From a virus, in IMG/VR virus record IMGVR_UViG_3300010297_000050, positions 1-30,164 of that record: 30,164 nucleotides of DNA. The stretch is one strand, 5' to 3'. Of this stretch, positions 14,865-21,941 are shown piece after piece (position 1 is the first letter of the stretch; every line of letters begins with the position of its first letter). The notes beneath the pieces were generated by a model, which was given only the letters and a program-made list of their open reading frames with translations, had not been told where the DNA came from and searched no databases. The position numbers were made by a program, and so were the translations under genes.

Positions 14865-16049
14865 ATGCGAATCGTAGAGCTTATTTTAGATGACCAAGAA
14901 ATCACAGGGATAGAAGCGATATCTGTCGTAGAGAACCCTGCAATCGAAGAGGATTTTATTGCACTAAAAAACGAGGAGATAAAACTTGCAGAAGTATCAA
15001 CTGAGAAGCGTATTCTACTCGGTGCATTGCTTATCCCAAACAAACCTATATACAGACGTAAGGGCGAGGAAGAGTATTATATATACTTCTCAAAAGATAC
15101 TGTATTAAAGGCATCGCAATTATACTTACAGAATGGCAATCAAAACAAAGCCACATTAGAACATCAACATAGCATTAACGGATTAACACTTGTAGAGAGT
15201 TGGATAGTAGAGGACGAAACACACGACAAATCAAGAAAGTACGGACTAAATGTACCTGTGGGAACTTGGATGGGGGCTGTAAAAGTCAACAACGAAGAGA
15301 TATGGGAATCGTATGTTCGCACAAAAAAAATTAAAGGATTCAGTATTGAGGGGTACTTCGCTGACAAGATGGAACGCCCTAAAGAACCTATTAATGACTT
15401 TGACGAGGACGAAGCTATCGATATGCTTAAATACATCCGTAGGATTGTAAAAAAGGATGGTAGATACAAAGATAGCGAAAAAGAAGAGTTAGAATCCTAC
15501 TCTGATTATCCAAGTGGTGTAAAGAATAACGCAAAGCGTGGTATTGAACTCAACGAGAAAGTAAACAATAAGTGTGCTACTGATGTAGGTAAGATACGAG
15601 CGCAGCAACTTGCACAAGGCAAACCCATCTCAAAAGAAACTATCAAACGTATGTACTCATATCTAAGCAGAGCAGAGGAATACTACGATGAAAGCGACAC
15701 TAAAGCGTGTGGTACTATCTCATATCTTTTATGGGGTGGTAAAGCAGGTAAGCGATGGGCTGAAAGCAAGTTAAAAGAATTAGGGGAGTTAGATTTAGCT
15801 TCTCAGGTTCTAAATGACGAGATGGCTATTATAGATGATAGACTTGCATTTGCTACAAAAGAGTTAGCAATAGCAGCAGCAAAAGATATAGGTTGTGAGA
15901 GTTACCACGAACACGAGTTTGAGGGTAAGGTATGGTATATGCCTTGCGAACAGCACAACCTTAAAAAGCCATGCCAAGCAGGATATGTTCAGTATGGCAT
16001 GAAGATGAAAAACGGAAAAAAAGTACCTAATTGTATCCCTATTAAATAA
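14865..16049 (+). CDS. XkdF-like prohead serine protease with fused head-associated domains
   Basis: 394 residues. Residues 48-168 match the XkdF-type phage serine protease: KRILLGALLIPNKPIYR, ATLEHQHSINGLTLVESW with candidate catalytic His100 or His102, and KIKGFSIEGYF with Ser160. A second domain at about 211-302 (YPSGVKNNAKRGIELNEKVN through LLWGGKAGKRW) is a recurring phage head-protein module. A third short Cys/His-containing end (345-394) carries GYVQYGMKMKNGKKVPNC. It would process scaffold and capsid during head maturation. Fusions of these modules are known in Bacteroidota phages. Confidence 0.75.
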   Translation: MRIVELILDDQEITGIEAISVVENPAIEEDFIALKNEEIKLAEVSTEKRILLGALLIPNKPIYRRKGEEEYYIYFSKDTVLKASQLYLQNGNQNKATLEHQHSINGLTLVESWIVEDETHDKSRKYGLNVPVGTWMGAVKVNNEEIWESYVRTKKIKGFSIEGYFADKMERPKEPINDFDEDEAIDMLKYIRRIVKKDGRYKDSEKEELESYSDYPSGVKNNAKRGIELNEKVNNKCATDVGKIRAQQLAQGKPISKETIKRMYSYLSRAEEYYDESDTKACGTISYLLWGGKAGKRWAESKLKELGELDLASQVLNDEMAIIDDRLAFATKELAIAAAKDIGCESYHEHEFEGKVWYMPCEQHNLKKPCQAGYVQYGMKMKNGKKVPNCIPIK

Positions 16050-16055
16050 AAAATT

Positions 16056-16307
16056 ATGAGCGAAAAGAATGTAAGCAAGATGCTATTTAGCAATCAGGAA
16101 AGAGTAGAATTAGCTTTAGTGCAAGATATTATAAGAGATGCCGAAATTGCAAAAGGCAATTTAAAAGCATTGATAAATGTTGCAGCAAGAAGAGAGAGAG
16201 ATTACAAAGAAGTTTTAAAAATGGCTGAAAAAGTAGGTGTTGAGTTAGATGGCAAAATAAAAGAAGCAGGTAAGTTTTTTATTGATTTAGAAAATAAACT
16301 GAAATAA
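16056..16307 (+). CDS. Small helical head-region protein (83 aa)
   Basis: ATG at 16056, after a 6-base gap. Mostly charged helix; the piece RVELALVQDIIRDAEIAKGN resembles KVELAVADDIQRVTNALNSQ in the 16607 gene, so the two may be diverged paralogues. Its location among protease and scaffold genes suggests a head assembly helper. Function unknown. Confidence 0.7.
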   Translation: MSEKNVSKMLFSNQERVELALVQDIIRDAEIAKGNLKALINVAARRERDYKEVLKMAEKVGVELDGKIKEAGKFFIDLENKLK

Positions 16308-16438
16308 TGGCTAAAAGAATAGACTACATAAAAGTATTAAAACCAAAGGTGCGCAGAAAGGGTGTACACGCTAAAACCAAAATGAGCAGTATTAAAGGCA
16401 GTAAGCTATATAAGAAAAAATACAGAGGTCAAGGATGA
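16307..16438 (+). CDS. Small basic HAKTK protein (43 aa)
   Basis: ATG shares its A with the previous TAA. The sequence VHAKTKMSSIKGSKLYKKKY ends in RGQG. This very basic 'HAKTK...S..YKK.YRGQG' protein recurs, from memory, near head genes of many phages. It may bind DNA in the capsid. Function unproven. Confidence 0.7.
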   Translation: MAKRIDYIKVLKPKVRRKGVHAKTKMSSIKGSKLYKKKYRGQG

Positions 16439-16584
16439 GGAGGAGAAGGATACATAAATCATTTAAGACACCATCAAAGACAAGCCCTAAGGGTTCAAGA
16501 CGAGGATGTTTATGTGAGGATAACACATACTCTATAAGCTGTTGTGATGGCAGCCACAGGGCGCAAGGGATAGGAAAGGTTTAA
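16435..16584 (+). CDS. Small Cys-rich phage protein (49 aa)
   Basis: ATGA overlap with the preceding gene. A poly-arginine start (MRRRRIHKSFKTPSK) is followed by RRGCLCEDNTYSISCCDGSH and AQGIGKV. The 'CLC....YS..CCDG...AQGIG' end is a recurring phage signature; four cysteines may bind metal. Probably a minor virion or head-assembly protein. Confidence 0.7.
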   Translation: MRRRRIHKSFKTPSKTSPKGSRRGCLCEDNTYSISCCDGSHRAQGIGKV

Positions 16585-16606
16585 TAAAAATTTAAATATA
16601 AAAACA

Positions 16607-17023
16607 ATGAGTAAAAAAATAATGAAAAAAATCGTTTCTATCGAGAAACAAGAGCTATCTGCTGAAAAGGTAGAACTTGCTGTTGCTGATGATATACAGC
16701 GTGTTACTAACGCTTTAAATTCTCAAATATCGATTGATGAAAGAGTTTTAAAAAAAAGCGTTAAGTATTATAGTGATTTAGTAAACAACATACCTAATGC
16801 AAAACAGCAAATTAAAACAAACAGGAATGTTGTAAAAGCAACTGATAGCAAAATTAATATCGCTGAGAACACGTTAAAAGAAGCTAAAAGAGCTGCTGAC
16901 GACTTAGGTGTTAATCCAAAAAGTATTGACGGATATAATGAATTAGAGCAATTAATTGATAGGGTGCAAAAAAGCCAAAAAAATGTAGATGAGATTAGTG
17001 ACAGACTACAAAGATTATTTTAG
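16607..17023 (+). CDS. Coiled-coil head-region protein (138 aa)
   Basis: ATG at 16607 after an A-rich leader (ATATAAAAACA). All-helical and charged. The N-terminal VELAVADDIQRVTNALNSQ resembles the 16056 protein, and the C-terminal half is predicted coiled coil (VQKSQKNVDEISDRLQRLF). It lies just before the scaffold. It may assist capsid assembly. No family recognised. Confidence 0.7.
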   Translation: MSKKIMKKIVSIEKQELSAEKVELAVADDIQRVTNALNSQISIDERVLKKSVKYYSDLVNNIPNAKQQIKTNRNVVKATDSKINIAENTLKEAKRAADDLGVNPKSIDGYNELEQLIDRVQKSQKNVDEISDRLQRLF

Positions 17024-17030
17024 AAAATGC

Positions 17031-17056
17031 AAAATAAATTTTAAATACTATATATA
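17031..17056 (+). promoter_or_regulatory. Candidate phage late promoter, site D (scaffold)
   Basis: AAAATA (17031-17036), 10-base spacer, ACTATATATA (17047-17056), then ATT and the ATG at 17060. One mismatch in each box against the consensus; same spacing to the start codon as sites B, C and E. Confidence 0.5.
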
Positions 17057-17059
17057 ATT

Positions 17060-17650
17060 ATGAAAGCGACAGAAATCTTAAGCAAAATCAAAACCTATCT
17101 TGGGGAAGATACTGCTGATATCGTAGAAAATATCGAGCAATCCCAAGTAGTAGAGTTAGCACAAGCTAAACTCGATAACGGAACTGTCCTTGAAGCGGAA
17201 GCGTTTGAAGCAGGTAATGAAATCTTTATACTTACGGATGACGAGAAAGTAGCTGTCCCTGTTGGCGAATATACAATGGAAGATGGTCAAATCCTTGTTG
17301 TTTCTGAGGAAGGTCTTATTGGCGAAATCAAATCTGCTGAACAGGAAGAGGAAGTAGAAGCATCTGAGGAAGTTGAAGAGCAACTTGAAGAGGAAGTGGA
17401 AGCTAAGTACGCAACTAAAGAAGAGTTAGCGGAAGTAAAATCATTGGTTGAGGAAATCAAAACAATGATTGAAAAGAAAGAGGAGATGAGCGAAGTGGAA
17501 GAGCAAGTAAAAGAGGAACTATCTGAAACACCTGCTACCGAAGCAATCACTCATAACCCTGAACCTAAAAAACAAGTCAATCTAAAATTTGCACAAAACA
17601 GAAAGCAAGGAACGATTGACCGAGTAATGCAAAAATTAATCAACAATTAA
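17060..17650 (+). CDS. Capsid scaffolding protein
   Basis: 196 residues. The middle (about 90-165) is extremely acidic and helical (EEEVEASEEVEEQLEEEVEA and on), typical of scaffolds. The C-terminus is short and basic (NLKFAQNRKQGTIDRVMQKL), as in scaffolds that bind capsid through a basic helix. It lies immediately before the major capsid gene and after the protease that would remove it. Identity rests on composition and place. Confidence 0.75.
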   Translation: MKATEILSKIKTYLGEDTADIVENIEQSQVVELAQAKLDNGTVLEAEAFEAGNEIFILTDDEKVAVPVGEYTMEDGQILVVSEEGLIGEIKSAEQEEEVEASEEVEEQLEEEVEAKYATKEELAEVKSLVEEIKTMIEKKEEMSEVEEQVKEELSETPATEAITHNPEPKKQVNLKFAQNRKQGTIDRVMQKLINN

Positions 17651-17661
17651 ATTTATATAAA

Positions 17662-18582
17662 ATGCCAAATCCCACAATAACTTCCTCGTACAGCGGGGAA
17701 TTCGCAGGTAAATATTTAGGCGCGAGTTTGCTCTCGGCGGATACACTTGACAAAGGTGCTATCACAATTTTACCAAATGTAAAGTACAAAGCTGCTATGA
17801 AAGTAGGTGCTATGGCGAACCTTGTGCGTTCTGCTGATTGCGACTTTGACTCTACTACATCAACATTAACTCTAACTGAGAAAGTGCTTACACCAACTGA
17901 ATTGCAAGTAAACTTACAACTATGTAAGAAAGAATTGCACTCTGATTGGGAAGCTGCTCAAATGGGATTCTCTGCTTTTGATGAGTTACCACCATTATTT
18001 TCTGACTACGTTATCGGTCGTGTAGCTGCTGAAGTAGCTGCTGCAACTGAAACTTCTATATGGAGTGGTAGTGCAGGAGAAGGTAACTTTGATGGCTTTG
18101 AAACTCTATTGGGTGCTGACACAGACGTAGTTGACGTAACAGCAGGTACAGTTACATCTACAAACGTAATTACAGAACTTGGAAAAATCGTTGATGCGAT
18201 TCCTTCTGCTGTTTACGGAAAAGATGACCTTACTATCTATGTTTCCTCTAACATCGCTCGTGCATACATCAGAGCTTTGGGTGGATTTGTTGCTACTATC
18301 GGTGCAGCAGGTTCTGACAACAAAGGAACTCAATGGTACGGGGGTGGAGAACTATCTTTTGATGGTATCAACATCTTTGTAGCTAAAGGTCTTGCTGATA
18401 ACACAGCAGTAGCTGCTCAGAAGTCTAACCTATTCTTTGGAACGGGACTATTAGATGACAGAAACGAAGTTAAAGTAATTGATATGGCTGACCTTGATGG
18501 TTCACAGAATGTTCGTGTAGTTATGCGCTATACAGCAGGTGTACAACATGGTATTGGTTCTGATATCGTTCTTTATTCGTAA
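17662..18582 (+). CDS. Major capsid protein (HK97-fold)
   Basis: 306 residues following the scaffold by 11 bases. It shows a beta/alpha pattern with no membrane parts: an N-arm, SADTLDKGAITILPNVKYK, the helix ELPPLFSDYVIGRVAAEVAA, and a C-terminal part NVRVVMRYTAGVQHGIGSD. Codon choice (many GCT, GAA, CTT) differs from its neighbours, as expected for a very highly expressed gene. A strong terminator follows. HK97 fold is inferred from context. Confidence 0.8.
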   Translation: MPNPTITSSYSGEFAGKYLGASLLSADTLDKGAITILPNVKYKAAMKVGAMANLVRSADCDFDSTTSTLTLTEKVLTPTELQVNLQLCKKELHSDWEAAQMGFSAFDELPPLFSDYVIGRVAAEVAAATETSIWSGSAGEGNFDGFETLLGADTDVVDVTAGTVTSTNVITELGKIVDAIPSAVYGKDDLTIYVSSNIARAYIRALGGFVATIGAAGSDNKGTQWYGGGELSFDGINIFVAKGLADNTAVAAQKSNLFFGTGLLDDRNEVKVIDMADLDGSQNVRVVMRYTAGVQHGIGSDIVLYS

Positions 18583-18605
18583 TCAATAATTCTCTAACTT
18601 AAAAG

Positions 18606-18640
18606 GGGTGGGTAAGCCGAGTGCCTACCTACCCTTTTTT
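18606..18640 (+). terminator. Intrinsic terminator after the capsid gene
   Basis: GGGTGGGTAAGC (18606-18617) pairs with GCCTACCTACCC (18623-18634) with one G-U pair and one mismatch, followed by six T. The next gene's leader element (ATTAAAACA) starts straight after the T-run. No promoter is visible between, so tail tube expression needs readthrough, setting a capsid:tail-tube ratio. Confidence 0.8.
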
Positions 18641-18656
18641 ATTAAAACAAATTAAT

Positions 18657-19178
18657 ATGGCTTGTGCAGTATCAAACGGAAGAGCGTTACCATGTAAGAG
18701 TGGTGTAGGTGGGCTGAAAAACATTTACTTCGCACCTTATACAAGTACCACAGCTGACTTAACTGACAGCTCAGGTACAATCACTTTAGATGATAGTGTT
18801 TCTTTCTACAAATATGAAATCAAGGGCAACTCGTCATTAGAAACTGCTATTAACTCGTCAAGAGAAAATGGCACTACTTTTTATGAGTCAACCCTTAATG
18901 TTACATTTACGTTTTTAGATGTAGCTACTCAAGAGCAGATTAAGCTCTTAGCACATGGTCGACCCCAAATCGTTGTCGAAGATTATAATGGCAACGGATT
19001 TTTGGTGGGTAAAGACCATGGAAGCGAAGTTACAGGTGGCACAGTTGTTACAGGTGCGGCTATGGGAGATTTAAGTGGATTCACTCTTACTCTTACAGCT
19101 CAAGAAACAGCACCACCATTCTTTGTAGCATCATTACCAACTGATGATTCATCATCGCCAATAGACCCAACTCCATAA
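18657..19178 (+). CDS. Major tail tube protein
   Basis: 173 residues. Start taken at ATG 18657, after the leader ATTAAAACAAATTAAT; a GTG start at 18621 would lie in the terminator stem and is rejected. The protein is beta-rich (FYKYEIKGNSSLETAINSSR, TFTFLDVATQEQIKLLAHGR, GFTLTLTAQETAPPFF), with a Ser/Asp/Pro tail. Comparable proteins of Bacteroidota siphophages are annotated as tail tube. Its isolated strong expression context next to the capsid gene supports this. Confidence 0.65.
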   Translation: MACAVSNGRALPCKSGVGGLKNIYFAPYTSTTADLTDSSGTITLDDSVSFYKYEIKGNSSLETAINSSRENGTTFYESTLNVTFTFLDVATQEQIKLLAHGRPQIVVEDYNGNGFLVGKDHGSEVTGGTVVTGAAMGDLSGFTLTLTAQETAPPFFVASLPTDDSSSPIDPTP

Positions 19179-19185
19179 TTTTTTG

Positions 19186-19193
19186 TATATTAG
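19186..19193 (+). promoter_or_regulatory. Possible host-type -7 element TATATTAG
   Basis: TATATTAG followed by CAAAGAG, identical to the -7 element of the early promoter at 2782-2789. No TTG is found at the usual -33 distance, so it is weaker. With the terminator just downstream it would make an RNA of about 55 bases. Confidence 0.35.
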
Positions 19194-19232
19194 CAAAGAG
19201 TTTTTTCATTAAGTTTGGTTTAGTTATAGATA

Positions 19233-19256
19233 GGGGGTGTAAAAGCCCCCTTTTTT
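19233..19256 (+). terminator. Intrinsic terminator after the tail tube gene
   Basis: GGGGG (19233-19237) pairs with CCCCC (19246-19250) around an 8-base loop, followed by six T. It ends the capsid/tail-tube transcript before late promoter site E. Confidence 0.85.
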
Positions 19257-19262
19257 ATATAC

Positions 19263-19288
19263 AAAATTCAGAAACTTTACGATATATA
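19263..19288 (+). promoter_or_regulatory. Candidate phage late promoter, site E (decoration gene and portal)
   Basis: AAAATT (19263-19268), 10-base spacer, ACGATATATA (19279-19288), then GGT and the ATG at 19292. It sits directly after a terminator, exactly where a new promoter would be needed. Confidence 0.6.
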
Positions 19289-19291
19289 GGT

Positions 19292-19639
19292 ATGATACAC
19301 CTTACTACATCAACCGATGCTCAAACAATCAAGGTTATACCACGAAACTATGCTACAAATGTAAGTATGATACTTCGTGATGATTCTACAAATGCAGAGG
19401 TTACATATAGCGTAAGTACAACAACTGATAAAAACTATTTAGTGTTAAGTCAAGCGCTTGCTTTAACTGAGGGTAGGTTTTATGATTTAACAATCAAAGA
19501 GGGTTCAAGCGTTATATTTAAAGACAAAGTATTTTGCACCGACCAAACTATCGACCAAGATACGAACAATTATTACTCAGTAAACGATGGGGAGTACACA
19601 AGCGATACAACCTACGATAACGATTACATCATATTATGA
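19292..19639 (+). CDS. Small beta-rich virion protein (115 aa)
   Basis: 115 residues, strongly beta: STDAQTIKVIPRNY, VSMILRDDSTNAEV, FYDLTIKEGSSVIFKDKVF, then an acidic, Thr/Asp/Tyr-rich tail. It reads like an Ig-like head decoration or tail accessory protein. Its stop overlaps the portal start (ATGA). First gene after promoter site E. Confidence 0.6.
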   Translation: MIHLTTSTDAQTIKVIPRNYATNVSMILRDDSTNAEVTYSVSTTTDKNYLVLSQALALTEGRFYDLTIKEGSSVIFKDKVFCTDQTIDQDTNNYYSVNDGEYTSDTTYDNDYIIL

Positions 19640-21393
19640 AAAACGATTTAAGGATAGTTAATTTAAGCACCTACACAAGCCCTACTGTAAAAGAAGTACG
19701 GAATCAGGAGTTTGTATCGTATGGCGATGATAATAACTACTTTCAGTATCTTATAGACAGATATAATGGAAGCCCTACTAACAACGCTATTATAAACGGA
19801 ATTAGCGAGATGATTTATGGTAAGGGCTTAGATGCTACTGATAGCAACAGAAAACCTGACCAATACGCGCAGATGGTGTCTTTGTTCAATGCTGACTGTG
19901 TTCGTAAGGTAGTATATGATTTTAAATTGATGGGTCAATGTGCTTTGCAGGTAATTTACTCTAAGGATAGAAGTAAGATTGTTAAACTTGAGCATATCCC
20001 TGTTGAAACATTACGAGCTGAGAAGTGTAATGACAAAGGAGAAATCGAAGCATACTTTTATCACTACGATTGGTCTAAGTACAAAAAGAGCGATGAGCTT
20101 AAACGTATCCCTGCTTTTGGAACTTCTAAAGAGGGCTTAGAGATTATGTACATAAAACCTTATAGAGCAGGATTTAAGTATTATTCGCCTGTTGACTATC
20201 AAGGGGGTACACAATACGCAGAGTTAGAGGAAGAGATAAGCAACTATCACTTAAACAATATAATGAATGGTCTTGCGCCTTCAATGCTTATTAACTTTAA
20301 TAACGGAACGCCTGACCCTGAGCAAAGGGAACTAATCGAAAGACGTATCTATGAAAAGTTTAGTGGTAGTAGCAACGCAGGTAAGTTTATTTTGGCTTTT
20401 AATGATAACGCTGAAACTGCTGCTGATATACAACCTATCCAACTTTCTGATGCTCACAATCAGTATCAATTCCTAAGCGATGAGAGCGCACGTAAGATAC
20501 TCGTTTCACACAGGGTAGTATCGCCTATGCTTTTGGGAATTAAAGACAATACGGGGCTTGGTAATAACGCAGACGAGCTTAAAACAGCTACGTTGCTTAT
20601 GGATAACACAGTTATACGTCCATTCCAAAGATTATTAATTGAAAATTTTGAGCAAATCCTTGCTTATAATGGCATCTCACTTAATCTATATTTTAAGACC
20701 TTACAACCTTTAGAGTTTACTGACCTTGATAATGTTGAGGACTCTGAAACACGAGAAGAAGAAACAGGTGTGAAGATGAGTAAAGAGGACTTAACAGATG
20801 AAGAATTTGACATTATCCTTGACGAACTAAGGGGCGAAACAATATCAAACCGATGGGAAGCAGTTGACGTAAGAGAACACAGCGAGGACAACGAAAGCAT
20901 AGAAGATTGGGCTGTTAAAAACATTGAGTCTAAAGAAGAACAGTTAGAAAAGAAATCAATCGACTCTAAAAAGAGTGGGTTTAGCTACTTAGACAAATCC
21001 CTATATAAAGTAAGATACCGATATGCTGAAAAGTACAGCTCAGGAAAATCAAGACAATTCTGTCGTATTATGATGAGCAGAAGTAACAGAGGTGTAGTGT
21101 ATCGTGTAGAGGATATTGACAAAGCATCAAACGCAGGTGTAAATAAGTCTTTTGGGCATCAAGGCAAAGCGTATGATTTGTTTAGATTTAAAGGCGGGGT
21201 AAACTGTGGGCATAGATGGGAAGAGGTCTTATACAGACTAAAATCTAAAACTATGAAAAAGGTAATCCAAAACTACGATGAAGTAGATAAGATACCTAAG
21301 TCTTATGCACCGGCACCACGAGGATATAAGGATGCAGAAAAAGCACCAAAGGATATGCCAAATAACGGACACCACCCAAATTATAAAGGATAA
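19636..21393 (+). CDS. Portal protein with C-terminal extension
   Basis: 585 residues. The first roughly 360 fit a phage portal: DDNNYFQYLIDRYNGSPTNN, YDFKLMGQCALQVIYS, LEHIPVETLRAEK, VSPMLLGIKDNTGLG, a stem helix IRPFQRLLIENFEQIL. After an acidic linker, residues about 445-540 add YKVRYRYAEKYSSGKSRQFC, VYRVEDIDKASNAGVNKSF and FRFKGGVNCGHRWEEVLYR, resembling the C-terminal module usually found on MuF-like minor head proteins. The portal forms the dodecameric vertex for DNA passage. It lies downstream of the capsid gene, an unusual order. Confidence 0.75.
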   Translation: MKNDLRIVNLSTYTSPTVKEVRNQEFVSYGDDNNYFQYLIDRYNGSPTNNAIINGISEMIYGKGLDATDSNRKPDQYAQMVSLFNADCVRKVVYDFKLMGQCALQVIYSKDRSKIVKLEHIPVETLRAEKCNDKGEIEAYFYHYDWSKYKKSDELKRIPAFGTSKEGLEIMYIKPYRAGFKYYSPVDYQGGTQYAELEEEISNYHLNNIMNGLAPSMLINFNNGTPDPEQRELIERRIYEKFSGSSNAGKFILAFNDNAETAADIQPIQLSDAHNQYQFLSDESARKILVSHRVVSPMLLGIKDNTGLGNNADELKTATLLMDNTVIRPFQRLLIENFEQILAYNGISLNLYFKTLQPLEFTDLDNVEDSETREEETGVKMSKEDLTDEEFDIILDELRGETISNRWEAVDVREHSEDNESIEDWAVKNIESKEEQLEKKSIDSKKSGFSYLDKSLYKVRYRYAEKYSSGKSRQFCRIMMSRSNRGVVYRVEDIDKASNAGVNKSFGHQGKAYDLFRFKGGVNCGHRWEEVLYRLKSKTMKKVIQNYDEVDKIPKSYAPAPRGYKDAEKAPKDMPNNGHHPNYKG

Positions 21394-21893
21394 TGGCAAC
21401 AGCACTATTTATATCAAGAACGGACTTAGTAAAGAACAGCATTATAGATGGTAATGTAGATACTGACAAGTTTATACAGTTTATCAAGATTGCACAGGAG
21501 ATTGAGGTGCAGAATTATTTAGGTACAGACCTATACAATAAGATTAGTGCAGATATTATCGCAGGTACGCTTTCAGGGGATTATCTTAACCTTGTTAATG
21601 ATTACGTTCAACCTATGCTTATGTGGTGGGCACAGGTTAATTACATTCCTTACGCTGCTTATCAAATAAAGAATGGTGGGGTTTTTAAGCATACATCTGA
21701 AAACGCTGAAAGTGCAAGTAGAACAGAGGTTGACTACTTAGTACAAAAAGCAAGAAACACAGCAGAGTATTACACTCGTAGATTTGTGGAATATATGAAT
21801 TTCAATAGTAATTTATTCCCTGAGTACAATAGCAACTCTGATTCTGATGTATATCCTGATAATGATTCATTGTTTAACGGATGGGTGCTTTGA
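21393..21893 (+). CDS. Head-tail adaptor-like protein (DUF6712-like)
   Basis: 166 residues; ATG shares the A of the portal TAA. All-helical: FISRTDLVKNSIIDGNVDTD, KFIQFIKIAQEIEVQNYLG, VQPMLMWWAQVNYIPYAAYQ, then an Asn/Ser/Asp-rich tail. From memory this matches a family found beside portals in Bacteroidota phages (DUF6712), likely the first connector under the portal. A 48-base A-rich leader separates it from the fibres. Confidence 0.6.
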   Translation: MATALFISRTDLVKNSIIDGNVDTDKFIQFIKIAQEIEVQNYLGTDLYNKISADIIAGTLSGDYLNLVNDYVQPMLMWWAQVNYIPYAAYQIKNGGVFKHTSENAESASRTEVDYLVQKARNTAEYYTRRFVEYMNFNSNLFPEYNSNSDSDVYPDNDSLFNGWVL

Positions 21894-21941
21894 GATACAA
21901 AATAAAAGATAAGAACATAATAAAATTAAAAAAGTTTTTAG

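Noticed and set aside
18621-18656. GTG start for the tail tube protein
   Set aside because: The GTG is inside the stem of the intrinsic terminator; ATG at 18657 follows a typical A-rich leader.
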